A stretch of DNA of 64,000 nucleotides from UBA6183 sp943372215. GTDB lineage: Bacteria > Bacteroidota > Bacteroidia > UKL13-3. Shown here one piece after another: positions 55,132-63,280 of the stretch. The notes below the pieces were generated by a model. That model was not told the DNA's origin, did no database searches, and was given only the letters and a program-made list of their open reading frames with translations. Position numbers and translations under genes: made by a program. The DNA lies in assembly GCA_943372215.1 (NCBI GenBank), contig CALRXU020000019.1:13679-77678 (forward strand), written 5' to 3'. Positions within the stretch are counted from its first letter, which is position 1. Each line of letters starts with the position of its first letter.

Positions 55132-55139
55132 CAAAGCTA
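55132..55139 (-). promoter_or_regulatory. -7 promoter element of the polysaccharide operon
   Basis: TAGCTTTG on the minus strand, TAnnTTTG match, 63 bases before the response regulator start. A TTTG 15 bases further up is too close to be a proper -33 element. Confidence 0.5.
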
Positions 55140-55331
55140 AGTTAAAATGTTTTACAAAAAAGGTGTTGCACATGTCTTTTCAGTTAATTATGAATTTCGG
55201 ATGCAATAGCAGTATAACCAGTTATTAAAAGAAATATACTCATCAGTTATCCACATTGTATCACAAGGTTCGTTTTTATTTTGTTCACACTTTTAATCCT
55301 CCAATAGTAGCGCAATACAACCTTTCAAATG

Positions 55332-55841
55332 TTAATGTACCACCATGTCATTGTCTTCGTCTGCATCATCGGTATCGTCTCCTCCGCCACAACAATCTCT
55401 AACTCGCCCGGTAAACACCAAATATTCAAATCGCTTTCCAAAGGTATTGGTTTCAATAATTACAGATTTTCTGATGGCATCCAATTGCGTTTTACTATCA
55501 AAATGTATGGTAATTGCACCTTGTTTACCAGGTTGAATGGGATCCATGTTAAACTCTGTGGTGGCACATTTACAACCTTCACTTGCACTGATAATAAATA
55601 GTGGTTTTTCCCCAACATTTTTAAAACGGTAAATCAGTTTGATTTTATCACCGCATTTTATGGTGCCAAAGTTTATATTGTTTTCAATCCACTTAATGTA
55701 GGTGTAGTTAGCGGTATCCTTAGCAATTTGCCTCCTTTCAGCTGGAGTTACCCCCCTAAGCTGACCTGTATTGTCTCCACAATAACTAAACAGAAGCAGG
55801 GAGGGCAAACACAATAACCAAACCTGTTTTTTGAAGTTCAT
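55332..55841 (-). CDS. DUF1573 lipoprotein
   Basis: 169 residues. Signal peptide and lipobox (LLLFSYCG, Cys21). The core is one DUF1573 immunoglobulin-like domain (INFGTIKCGDKIKLIYRFKNVGEKPLFIISASEGCKC), common in Bacteroidota surface and periplasmic proteins. The end is unusual: CCGGGDDTDDADEDNDMVVH, with a Cys pair and an acidic tract. Function unknown. Upstream of the polysaccharide operon on the same strand but with a 262-base gap and its own promoter, so probably separate. Confidence 0.82.
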   Translation of the reverse strand: MNFKKQVWLLCLPSLLLFSYCGDNTGQLRGVTPAERRQIAKDTANYTYIKWIENNINFGTIKCGDKIKLIYRFKNVGEKPLFIISASEGCKCATTEFNMDPIQPGKQGAITIHFDSKTQLDAIRKSVIIETNTFGKRFEYLVFTGRVRDCCGGGDDTDDADEDNDMVVH

Positions 55842-55845
55842 GTGT

Positions 55846-55853
55846 CAAATCTA
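55846..55853 (-). promoter_or_regulatory. -7 promoter element directly in front of the DUF1573 gene
   Basis: TAGATTTG on the minus strand, only four bases before the ATG at 55841. If used, transcription would start at or next to the start codon, i.e. a leaderless mRNA. Confidence 0.4.
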
Positions 55854-56054
55854 TACACTTATTTAATGACCTTATTAAGAATTTATTCCAAGGGTACAAT
55901 ATTTTATACACACAGGTTTTTAAAGCAATGGGCTTACCCGCAAACTCACTACTATATTGAGTTAACTTAACTAAACAATCCAATTGGTGTGGTAATAGCT
56001 TTAAATGTGGGCAATTGCAGTAAGGGTTCTGTAGGTTAATCTTTTAGCTTGGAT

Positions 56055-56062
56055 TAAATTTG
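56055..56062 (+). promoter_or_regulatory. -7 promoter element for the AraC-family gene
   Basis: TAAATTTG, TAnnTTTG match, 19 bases before the start codon. Confidence 0.5.
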
Positions 56063-56081
56063 GATTTTTAATAATGTTTGC

Positions 56082-56984
56082 ATGATGAGTACAGCCCAAA
56101 ATCAACCCATTATCCCAATCCATCATTTTGAGGGGAAGGCATTGCCATTTGATATTGCTAAGTTAAATGCGCTGACCATGAAAGAGTACGAAAGTGCCAG
56201 GTTGCCTCATCGGCACAATTATTATGAAATTTTTATTTTTTACAAAGGAGGCGGAAAACACTACATAGATTTTAATACGTATAAAATAGAAGACCATTCC
56301 ATGCACTTTATCTCACCGGGTCAGGTTCACCTGATTAGGCGTGCTGTGGGATGCACAGGTTTTGTTATTACTTTTCCTGATGAGTTGTTTGTAACGGCAT
56401 CTGATAAAAACGTACTGAATCAAGTGGCACTTTATGATAATGATGACGGGAATCCTATCGTAAATTGTACATCAGCGGAAATGGCTCAAATTAAGCAGCA
56501 AGTGCAACACCTGAATCAAGAGGTTGGAAATCCTGGTATCCTATCGTTGGAGTTAATTAAAATGCACCTCAACATCATTCTAATAAAAGCCAATCGCTTT
56601 GTTGCGGCTAAAAAAGCTGATAATGACACGCCAAACCCCATGGTGAGTGGTAAAGTTTTTGTAAAACAATTTAAAACATTAATTGATGAACACTATGCCC
56701 AATTAAATGAAGTGGGGCAATATGCTGAGCTTTTAGCCGTTTCTTCAGGCTATTTAAATGATGTGGTGAAAAAAGCAACAGGTTTTACAGCAAGTACACA
56801 TATTCACCAGCGTATTGCATTGGAAGCAAAACGTCTTTTGTACCATAGCGAGTATTCTGTTAAAGAAATCAGTTTTATGCTAGGTTTTGATGATCCTGCT
56901 TATTTCGGGCGGTTTTTCAAGAAACAAATTGGTCAAACACCTGGCGATTTTCGAGTGACAATCCGTGAAAAGTACCAGGAATAG
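56082..56984 (+). CDS. AraC-family transcriptional regulator
   Basis: 300 residues. N-terminal cupin-like sensing domain (about 30-130: RLPHRHNYYEIFIFYKGGGKHYIDF, with metal- or ligand-binding His, and MHFISPGQVHLIRR), linker, and C-terminal double helix-turn-helix (about 195-300) with SVKEISFMLGFDDPAYFGRFFKKQIGQTPGDFR, the AraC signature. Ligand and targets unknown; it could control the polysaccharide operon or the genes downstream. Start assumed at the first of two ATG codons. Confidence 0.93.
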   Translation: MMSTAQNQPIIPIHHFEGKALPFDIAKLNALTMKEYESARLPHRHNYYEIFIFYKGGGKHYIDFNTYKIEDHSMHFISPGQVHLIRRAVGCTGFVITFPDELFVTASDKNVLNQVALYDNDDGNPIVNCTSAEMAQIKQQVQHLNQEVGNPGILSLELIKMHLNIILIKANRFVAAKKADNDTPNPMVSGKVFVKQFKTLIDEHYAQLNEVGQYAELLAVSSGYLNDVVKKATGFTASTHIHQRIALEAKRLLYHSEYSVKEISFMLGFDDPAYFGRFFKKQIGQTPGDFRVTIREKYQE

Positions 56985-57019
56985 GTTTTTTTGTGCCATG
57001 TTACTCTGCTGCTGCAACT

Positions 57020-57027
57020 TAATTTTG
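57020..57027 (+). promoter_or_regulatory. -7 promoter element for the choice-of-anchor-V gene
   Basis: TAATTTTG, TAnnTTTG match, 19 bases before the ATG. Confidence 0.45.
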
Positions 57028-57046
57028 TGTTTATAAATTAAACAAT

Positions 57047-57868
57047 ATGAAAAAGAAAGCAGTAATACTATTTTTTAGTGTGATAACTTTTGGTACGGTA
57101 CAATTGTTATCAATGGTTGATGGAGGGTTAAACATGACAGGAGCACCAGGAGAAGGCAATTGCACGGGCTGCCATGCAGGTACAGCCAACTCAAACACTT
57201 CAGGAAGCGTTCAAATCAATGTAAAAGGGAATCCGACAGAATATGTGCCAGGGCAGCTTTATGAAGTCAGCGTTACCACATCATTTCCGGGAAGGTCTCG
57301 TTTTGGATTTGCCTTAGCTGCCCGTAAGCACGGTACTGAATTTGTTGAGGTTGGACAATTATCAGCACCTGATAGCGCAGGATTACGTGGGTTTGACTAT
57401 GTTACACACACCGCTGCCTCCAATACGGGGAATGGAAGTAAAACATGGACATTTAACTGGAGGGCTCCTCAGACTAATGTCGGTAAAATAACACTTTATG
57501 CGGCAGGAGTTGCAGGCAATCAAAGCAATAGCGCCAATGGCGATTTTGTTTATACCAGTTCTTTTGTGTTAAATCAACAAGGATCTACTGGTGGGATAAC
57601 TATTGGGGATAAACTTAAAACAGAAGTTTATCCTTCCATACAAACCGGCCATTTTTACACCAAGTTTAACTTAAAGGAGAATAACCATGTAAACATTACA
57701 CTCTATAATACAAAAGGAGAAATGGCAGAGGAGTTAATGAATGAGCAGTTGTTGGCTGGTGATTACCACACGTTAATAAGTTACAAGAAACAACATGCCG
57801 CAGGGATTTATTTCATTAAAACCGAGGTGGGTAATTCAGTAGGGTTTACAAAGGTGGTTTTACAATAA
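57047..57868 (+). CDS. Choice-of-anchor V/Reeler-like protein with CxxCH motif and T9SS sorting domain
   Basis: 273 residues. Signal peptide at about 1-23. NCTGCHAG puts a haem-c-type CxxCH motif at C39-C42-H43, as in the first module of choice-of-anchor-V/Reeler-like proteins, followed by a beta-rich domain (about 50-180, YEVSVTTSFPGRSRFGFALAA). The C-terminal 80 residues form a T9SS sorting domain (EVYPSIQTGHFYTKFNL ... AAGIYFIKTEVG ... TKVVLQ). So a surface protein exported by the type IX system, possibly binding one haem; haem attachment would need c-type maturation. Confidence 0.86.
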   Translation: MKKKAVILFFSVITFGTVQLLSMVDGGLNMTGAPGEGNCTGCHAGTANSNTSGSVQINVKGNPTEYVPGQLYEVSVTTSFPGRSRFGFALAARKHGTEFVEVGQLSAPDSAGLRGFDYVTHTAASNTGNGSKTWTFNWRAPQTNVGKITLYAAGVAGNQSNSANGDFVYTSSFVLNQQGSTGGITIGDKLKTEVYPSIQTGHFYTKFNLKENNHVNITLYNTKGEMAEELMNEQLLAGDYHTLISYKKQHAAGIYFIKTEVGNSVGFTKVVLQ

Positions 57869-58038
57869 TGCTATAGCTTTAGCATAAATTTTGGCAATAG
57901 CGCAAAAGGTGTTCTATTTATTGTAGCAAATGATTATCATTGCTATTAGAGTTTTGCCAGCTTCATCATGTTACCGTTTAGCTTAATAAATTTGGGAATG
58001 ATTGTTGCTGTCAAGTACCATCAATAAATAAACGTCTT

Positions 58039-58569
58039 ATGAATTTTTCAAAAAAAGCCCTTTTTATGGGTTGCATAGGTATAACTGCAGCAGGGTTATT
58101 GTTATTACAAAATGCAGCAACAGCCAATAATAAAGCAGGTATAATTAAAGTAGAACAAACCAAAGTTACCATACCAGATTTTAAGGTTAAAGACGCCAAT
58201 GGTAAAATTGTAAACCTACAGGACTTTAAAGGAAAAACAGTATTTGTAAATTTATGGGCCACCTGGTGCGGTCCTTGCCGCAGGGAAATGCCTTCTATAG
58301 AAAGTCTTTCCAAGAAATTAGCAGGTAAAAAAGTGGAGTTTGTAATGCTTAGCTTGGATGATGATTTTACCAAAGCCTTAAACTATAGTAAGTCTTCAAA
58401 CCTGACATTGCCAATGTACTACCCAGCTGCTAATTTGCCACCATTGTTTAATGTTGATGGCATCCCGGCTACGTTTATATTCGATAAAAAAGGGGAGTTG
58501 ATACACAACATACAAGGCAGTATTAATTATGATACGGAGGAATTTGTGAAAATGCTTTCGGGTAAGTAA
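58039..58569 (+). CDS. TlpA-like thiol-disulfide oxidoreductase
   Basis: 176 residues. N-terminal signal anchor (ALFMGCIGITAAGLLLL), then a TlpA/ResA-type thioredoxin fold with WCGPC (C77, C80) and the cis-Pro in VDGIPATFIF. Periplasmic, probably reducing disulfides, e.g. for cytochrome c maturation; the gene 170 bases upstream encodes a CxxCH protein, which makes that link attractive but unproved. No DsbD is nearby. Confidence 0.93.
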   Translation: MNFSKKALFMGCIGITAAGLLLLQNAATANNKAGIIKVEQTKVTIPDFKVKDANGKIVNLQDFKGKTVFVNLWATWCGPCRREMPSIESLSKKLAGKKVEFVMLSLDDDFTKALNYSKSSNLTLPMYYPAANLPPLFNVDGIPATFIFDKKGELIHNIQGSINYDTEEFVKMLSGK

Positions 58570-58588
58570 TTCCTGCGAGTATCTATCC

Positions 58589-59314
58589 TTAGCGCTTTAA
58601 CGTTAATTGCCTCTTGTACAATTGAACCGTATTTTCAAGTCCATACCATAAGGCATCGCATACCAACGCATGTCCTATGCTTACTTCAAGCAAATGGGGA
58701 ATATGGTTTTTAAAAAAGGCCAAGTTTTCTAAAGACAAATCGTGTCCGGCATTTAACCCCAAGCCAAGTGCATGTGCTTTTTCTGCGGCAGCAACAAATG
58801 GTGCAATTGCCGTTGCGGGGTCTGTGTTAAAATGGTGCGCATAACTTTCCGTGTACAATTCAACGCGGTCTGTGCCAGTTAATGCCGCCCCTTCAATCAT
58901 GCCAATGTTTGCATCCACAAAAATACTGGTGCGGATGTGGTGCGATTTAAACAAGGCAATAATATCAGCTAAATAGCTTTGGTGGGTTTGGGTATCCCAG
59001 CCATGGTTGCTGGTAAGTTGTCCTTCTGCATCAGGCACAAGGGTTACTTGTGTAGGCTGTGTGGCCAGTACCAAATCAATAAACTTTTGTTCTCTTGGGT
59101 TGCCCTCGATATTAAATTCCGTGGTTAATACTTTTTTAAGTGCATACACATCTGCATACCTTATGTGTCGTTCATCAGGCCTAGGGTGAACCGTTATGCC
59201 CTCTGCCCCAAATTGCTCAATAGAAAGGGCCATTTTTACCACATCAGGATTGTTGCCACCCCTTGAATTTCTGAGGGTAGCCAGCTTGTTAATGTTTACT
59301 GAAAGTTTGGTCAT
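58589..59314 (-). CDS. pdxJ: Pyridoxine 5'-phosphate synthase
   Basis: About 241 residues from ATG at 59314 (MTKLSVNINKLATLRNSRGG), the family length; an upstream in-frame ATG at 59341 would add nine residues before the conserved start. It condenses 1-deoxyxylulose 5-phosphate with 3-amino-2-oxopropyl phosphate to pyridoxine phosphate. Motifs: ITVHPRPDERHIR, the EFNIEGNP substrate loop, LVPDAEGQLTSNHGWD and GLGLNAGHDLSLENL. The TIM-barrel architecture is complete. Monocistronic, divergent from the next glycosyltransferase. Confidence 0.96.
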   Translation of the reverse strand: MTKLSVNINKLATLRNSRGGNNPDVVKMALSIEQFGAEGITVHPRPDERHIRYADVYALKKVLTTEFNIEGNPREQKFIDLVLATQPTQVTLVPDAEGQLTSNHGWDTQTHQSYLADIIALFKSHHIRTSIFVDANIGMIEGAALTGTDRVELYTESYAHHFNTDPATAIAPFVAAAEKAHALGLGLNAGHDLSLENLAFFKNHIPHLLEVSIGHALVCDALWYGLENTVQLYKRQLTLKR

Positions 59315-59411
59315 TAAATCACAAATAATAAGAGCCAGCAAAATAAAGCAATTAAGCGAGTTGCATCCAAATTTTATTATTCAGTAATAATACCACACAT
59401 TTGCAATAACA

Positions 59412-60584
59412 ATGAGCACCGTAGCCATTCTATTTCTGATTAGTTTTGCCATCCTATTTTATACCTACATCGGGTACGCTATAATAGTGGGCATTTTAGC
59501 GGCTTTAAAAAGAGCCTCAAAAGTGGGTATGCACCGCATGGATGAGTCTTTTGAGCCTTTGGTAGCACTGATTATTCCTTGTTACAATGAGGGGTATTTT
59601 ATTCCACAAAAAATTGCCAATTGTTTGGCCTTACAATACCCAAAACATAAGTTAGAAATCATATTTATAACAGATGGAAGCACCGATGGCAGTGAGCATC
59701 TTTTTGCCAAGCACCCAACTATTAAGGTGCTTCATCATCCGGAAAGACGTGGAAAAGCGGCTGCTGAAAACAGGGCAATTGCTTCAACAAACGCACCTTT
59801 TGTGGTTTTTTGTGATGCCAATACCACCCTTAATAATTTGTCAATAAAAAACATCATCAGGCATTTTGCAGATGAAAAGGTAGGGGCGGTTTCTGGAGAA
59901 AAAAGGGTTACAACGTTAAGTCATAACTCGGCATCAGCAGCCGGAGAAGGGGTTTATTGGAAATATGAATCGTGGTTAAAAAAACAAGACAGCGATTTGC
60001 ATACGGTGGCGGGTGGTGCAGGAGAGTTGATTGCATTTAGAAAAACGTGTTTTGCTCCTTTAGAAGAAGATACCATTTTGGACGATTTTGTGGCCAGTAT
60101 GCGTATTGCAATTAATGGTTTTAAAGTGGTTTACGAGCCTGAGGCTTTTGCCCAGGAAACAGCCAGCTCATCGGTTACTGAAGAAACCAAACGTAAAATA
60201 CGCATTGCAGCAGGCGCATGGCAAGCCTTATTGCGTTTGCCCAAAGCACTCAATCCTTTTCACAATGCCATGCTTACCTTTATTTATGTTTCGCACAAGG
60301 TAATGCGTTGGAGTATTGCCCCCTTAGCTTTGTTGGTGATGATGCCTACAGGATATTTACTGCACTTGAATATCGGAGGATGGTTTAGTTTGTTATGGGT
60401 TGCACAGCAATGTTTTTACCTTCTGGCTTTATTGGGCAAAATATTTGAAGCCAAACAAATTCGCCTGAAATTGTTTTTTATACCTTACTACTTTGTAATG
60501 ACAAACTACTGCATGATTGCAGGTTTTTTTCGATTTGTGCGAGGTAACCAAAGTGTAAAATGGGAAAAAGCAAAACGAGGTTAA
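59412..60584 (+). CDS. Family 2 glycosyltransferase, membrane-associated
   Basis: 390 residues. N-terminal helix (about 5-30), GT2 domain with LIIPCYNEGYFIPQKI, TDGSTDGS and FCDANTTLN (DxN in place of DxD), ILDDFVASMRI as the acceptor-side Asp pair, then three or four C-terminal helices (about 290-385). The QxxRW motif of processive synthases is not conserved (RIAAGAWQAL at that place), so it probably adds single sugars. Divergent from pdxJ; 18 bases before the epimerase gene. Acceptor unknown; possibly surface polysaccharide or glycolipid. Confidence 0.88.
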   Translation: MSTVAILFLISFAILFYTYIGYAIIVGILAALKRASKVGMHRMDESFEPLVALIIPCYNEGYFIPQKIANCLALQYPKHKLEIIFITDGSTDGSEHLFAKHPTIKVLHHPERRGKAAAENRAIASTNAPFVVFCDANTTLNNLSIKNIIRHFADEKVGAVSGEKRVTTLSHNSASAAGEGVYWKYESWLKKQDSDLHTVAGGAGELIAFRKTCFAPLEEDTILDDFVASMRIAINGFKVVYEPEAFAQETASSSVTEETKRKIRIAAGAWQALLRLPKALNPFHNAMLTFIYVSHKVMRWSIAPLALLVMMPTGYLLHLNIGGWFSLLWVAQQCFYLLALLGKIFEAKQIRLKLFFIPYYFVMTNYCMIAGFFRFVRGNQSVKWEKAKRG

Positions 60585-60602
60585 ACAAATACAATTATTA
60601 CC

Positions 60603-61007
60603 ATGAATAAAATAGAACATATTGGCATTGCTATTAAAGATGCGGCCGTTTCTGTGCCTTTATTTAATAAACTGTACAACGCTGTACCTTACAAAATTGA
60701 AGTGGTAGAAAGTGAGCAGGTAAAAACCATTTTTTACCAGGTTGGTCCTAATAAAATAGAGTTGTTGGAAGCCACTTCACCAGAAAGTACCATTGCAAAA
60801 TTTATTGAGAAAAAAGGGGAAGGCATGCACCACATTGCCTATGATGTTACAGATATTTATGCAGAGATGGAGCGTTTAAAAGCGGAAGGTTTTTTGTTTA
60901 TTCATGAACAACCCAAACATGGAGCTGATAATAAACTCATTGCTTTTTTACACCCAAAATCAACCAATGGGGTATTGATTGAGTTGTGCCAGGAGCGGGC
61001 GGAGTGA
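60603..61007 (+). CDS. mce: Methylmalonyl-CoA epimerase
   Basis: 134 residues of the glyoxalase/VOC fold. Converts (S)- to (R)-methylmalonyl-CoA in propionate metabolism. Metal ligands visible: His6 (EHIGIAI), a Glu in NKIELLEA, His in MHHIAYDV and a Glu in GVLIELCQ. Length equals the family. Follows the glycosyltransferase by 18 bases, perhaps in one transcript, though the functions are unrelated. Methylmalonyl-CoA mutase genes are not in this window. Confidence 0.94.
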   Translation: MNKIEHIGIAIKDAAVSVPLFNKLYNAVPYKIEVVESEQVKTIFYQVGPNKIELLEATSPESTIAKFIEKKGEGMHHIAYDVTDIYAEMERLKAEGFLFIHEQPKHGADNKLIAFLHPKSTNGVLIELCQERAE

Positions 61008-61180
61008 TAAGCCATTGAAGAACATGCTATCCTTGATTCTAAGACGATCATTTTTGGTTTTAGACAGAATCCCTTTAATGGCAAGGCTATGACTGCTGCG
61101 CTAACCTAAAAATCCTGTACATTAAATGAATAGATAAAATAAAAAATCGTAATTTACAGACGAAATATTTTTACCATTAA

Positions 61181-62950
61181 ATGAAATTGACACCCGAACA
61201 ACATGATATCATCAATTCGACTGGAGACATCAAAATAAATGCTGTTGCTGGTTCTGGAAAAACCACCACCGTTATAGCATATGCAAAGGCAAGACCAGCG
61301 ACAAGTAAAATTTTGTATTTAGCTTTCAATAGGTCAGTAAAGATTGAAGCCGCTAAAAAGTTTACTGACCAAGGGTTATACAATGTTAAAGTTGAAACGG
61401 CTCATTCACTCGCATATAAACATATCGTTTTTAAAAACAACTATAAGTTAAAAGGACAGGGCTATAAGACCCATGAAATTGCAGCACTTTTAAACTTACA
61501 AGGCAACGAAGAAAAACACACCGAATATGTAATCGCAAACCACATCAATAAGTTTATTGCCTATTTCTGTAATAGCGATAAACAAAAGGTTCAGGATTTA
61601 AACTATTTAGATACCGTAACTGACCCGAAAGCTAAAATTTTCGTATCAACATTTTACGGCTATATCGTTTCCCAATCCCGACTTTTATTGAGTAAAATGG
61701 ATAAGGGAGAAATTGAAATCACCCATGACTTTTACCTTAAAAAGTTTCAGCTTTCAAATCCAAAACTTCCTTACGATTATATTCTTTTTGATGAAGGTCA
61801 AGATGCTTCACCAGCCATGCTTGATGTTTTCTTTAAGCAACAGGCAACAAAAGTGATTGTTGGCGATACTAATCAACAAATTTATGGTTGGCGTTTTGCA
61901 GTAAATTCACTTGAAAAGGCAGATTTTAAAACGTATCATCTTTCTACAAGTTTTCGGTTTAGTCAAGACATTGCAAATCTTGCCATGGAGGTGCTTAAAT
62001 ACAAAAGACACATCAACGAACACAACATCATTCCAATAACTGGAAAAGGAAATAGCAGTAAAATAAAGACCAAAGCGGTTCTTGCAAGGACAAATCTTGG
62101 ACTACTGCTTAAAGCGATTGAGTATGTTACCGAAAAGAAGGAAATCAAACACATTTACTTTGAGGGCAATATCAATTCTTATACTTATGCTGACGATGGA
62201 ACATCACTATATGATGTTCTCAGTCTCTATAACAACAAAAAGCATTTGATAAAAGATGAATTGATTAAAGCAATGAAAAACATTGACGAGTTAGAAGATT
62301 ACATTGAAAAAACGGAAGATGTTCAGCTTGCAATGATGGTTGAAATCGTTGGTAAATATGGGAACAAAATCCCTGACATTATTAAAAGCATTAAAAATAA
62401 GCATATAGAGAATGATGATAAAGAAAAGGCCGAAATGATTTTCTCAACTGTTCATCGTTGCAAAGGAATGGAGTATGACGCTGTTGAACTGGTGAACGAC
62501 TTCATTTCAGAGGAGAAATTAGAGAAACTAAAAGCAGACAAAAAAGCAGAAGCAATAAATGCAACAAAATTGAACGAAGAAATCAACTTGCTTTATGTTG
62601 CAGTAACCCGGACTAAAAATAGCCTTCACATCCCCGAAGCTTTGGTGCCAATTGATTTCCCAGAATCAACACAAATTCAGGTGGTGAAAGTTGTGGATGA
62701 AGAGGAAAAGCAACCTGAGAAAATTCAGGAAACAAAAAAGCAAGAAAGTAAACCAGAAAAGGCGTATTCAATTGAAAAGGTACGAACAAAACACAAAGAC
62801 GCTTACAAACCCTGGACACCAGAACTGGACACCGAACTTACAACCATGTTTTTTGAAGGGGTAAACCCCAAAGATATGGCTAAATATTTTGGGCGTACAA
62901 GAGGAGCGATAATAGCAAGAGTTAAAAAATTAGAACTCGAAGGTTATTGA
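61181..62950 (+). CDS. UvrD/Rep-type helicase (FBH1-like) with Myb-like C-terminal tail
   Basis: 589 residues, superfamily 1A. Motif I AVAGSGKTTT (21-30), II DEGQD (204-208), III GDTNQQIYGWR (228-238), IV LSTSFRFSQDIANL, V STVHRCKGMEYDAVEL, VI NLLYVAVTRTKNSL. Shorter than UvrD and closest in form to bacterial FBH1-like helicases. The last 45 residues (545-589, from WTPELDTEL to RVKKLELEGY) form a Myb/SANT-like or HTH module, probably for DNA binding. It begins the accessory-looking end of the window and may be mobile. Precise role (recombination control or defence) is open. Confidence 0.85.
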   Translation: MKLTPEQHDIINSTGDIKINAVAGSGKTTTVIAYAKARPATSKILYLAFNRSVKIEAAKKFTDQGLYNVKVETAHSLAYKHIVFKNNYKLKGQGYKTHEIAALLNLQGNEEKHTEYVIANHINKFIAYFCNSDKQKVQDLNYLDTVTDPKAKIFVSTFYGYIVSQSRLLLSKMDKGEIEITHDFYLKKFQLSNPKLPYDYILFDEGQDASPAMLDVFFKQQATKVIVGDTNQQIYGWRFAVNSLEKADFKTYHLSTSFRFSQDIANLAMEVLKYKRHINEHNIIPITGKGNSSKIKTKAVLARTNLGLLLKAIEYVTEKKEIKHIYFEGNINSYTYADDGTSLYDVLSLYNNKKHLIKDELIKAMKNIDELEDYIEKTEDVQLAMMVEIVGKYGNKIPDIIKSIKNKHIENDDKEKAEMIFSTVHRCKGMEYDAVELVNDFISEEKLEKLKADKKAEAINATKLNEEINLLYVAVTRTKNSLHIPEALVPIDFPESTQIQVVKVVDEEEKQPEKIQETKKQESKPEKAYSIEKVRTKHKDAYKPWTPELDTELTTMFFEGVNPKDMAKYFGRTRGAIIARVKKLELEGY

Positions 62951-63093
62951 ACATTCTACCCGCAACTCCCGCTAACATGGTATTGGCAGGAGCATAGGGG
63001 AATATTTAATTAACGAGTAAAAACCGTGATTGCAATATGAAGCAATTAGTTTTTACAAGGAGTGTTTAGGCTTTAGGGTTGCCATGCGATAGA

Positions 63094-63174
63094 TTAGCTA
63101 CGCTGAACTTCGTTTCGCGCGGCAGCTTGGGCAATGAGTTGTTCTTCTAATATTTGTTCCGATTTTCTGCTCAT
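63094..63174 (-). pseudogene. Possible 5' remnant of a type I restriction HsdR gene
   Basis: A 26-codon minus-strand frame starting ATG at 63174 reads MSRKSEQILEEQLIAQ and then AAARNEVQRS and a stop. The first 16 residues resemble the opening of Bacteroidota HsdR subunits (SEQ-LE-LIAQL-type); the rest does not, so homology breaks at about base 63127. This is a similarity judged by eye from memory, and so short a match may be chance. No other hsd gene is visible. Confidence 0.38.
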
Positions 63175-63237
63175 ATTATCAGGTCGCTCCTACGGAGCTA
63201 TTTTAATGGATAATATATTCTTTTCTACTAACAGTTT

Positions 63238-63251
63238 ACCCCGATGGGGAA
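63238..63251. repeat. Isolated CCCC-GAT-GGGG hairpin
   Basis: TACCCCGATGGGGA, a four-base GC stem around a three-base loop. Same architecture as the GCTCC cores that begin 30 bases later, but a different sequence. Possibly a second class of short interspersed palindrome. Confidence 0.5.
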
Positions 63252-63280
63252 TTGTTAAAAACTGTTTACAAACAAATTTT

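Larger units (their letters stand above)
62951..63280. other. Non-coding stretch between the helicase and the repeat array
   Basis: About 330 bases with no intact gene. It contains the HsdR-like remnant (63094-63174, minus), one reversed hairpin core GCTCCTACGGAGC (63186-63198), and one CCCC-GAT-GGGG hairpin (63238-63251), in an otherwise featureless AT-rich sequence. No integrase, tRNA or transposase found. Confidence 0.6.

Noticed and set aside
55200..55260. DnaA box TTATCCACA at 55247-55255 as an origin signal
   Set aside because: A single exact box with no companions or unwinding element; expected by chance in AT-rich sequence.
59412..60584. Third glycosyltransferase as part of the polysaccharide operon
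   Set aside because: It is 4 kb away on the other strand, lacks the QxxRW motif, and is separated by unrelated genes.
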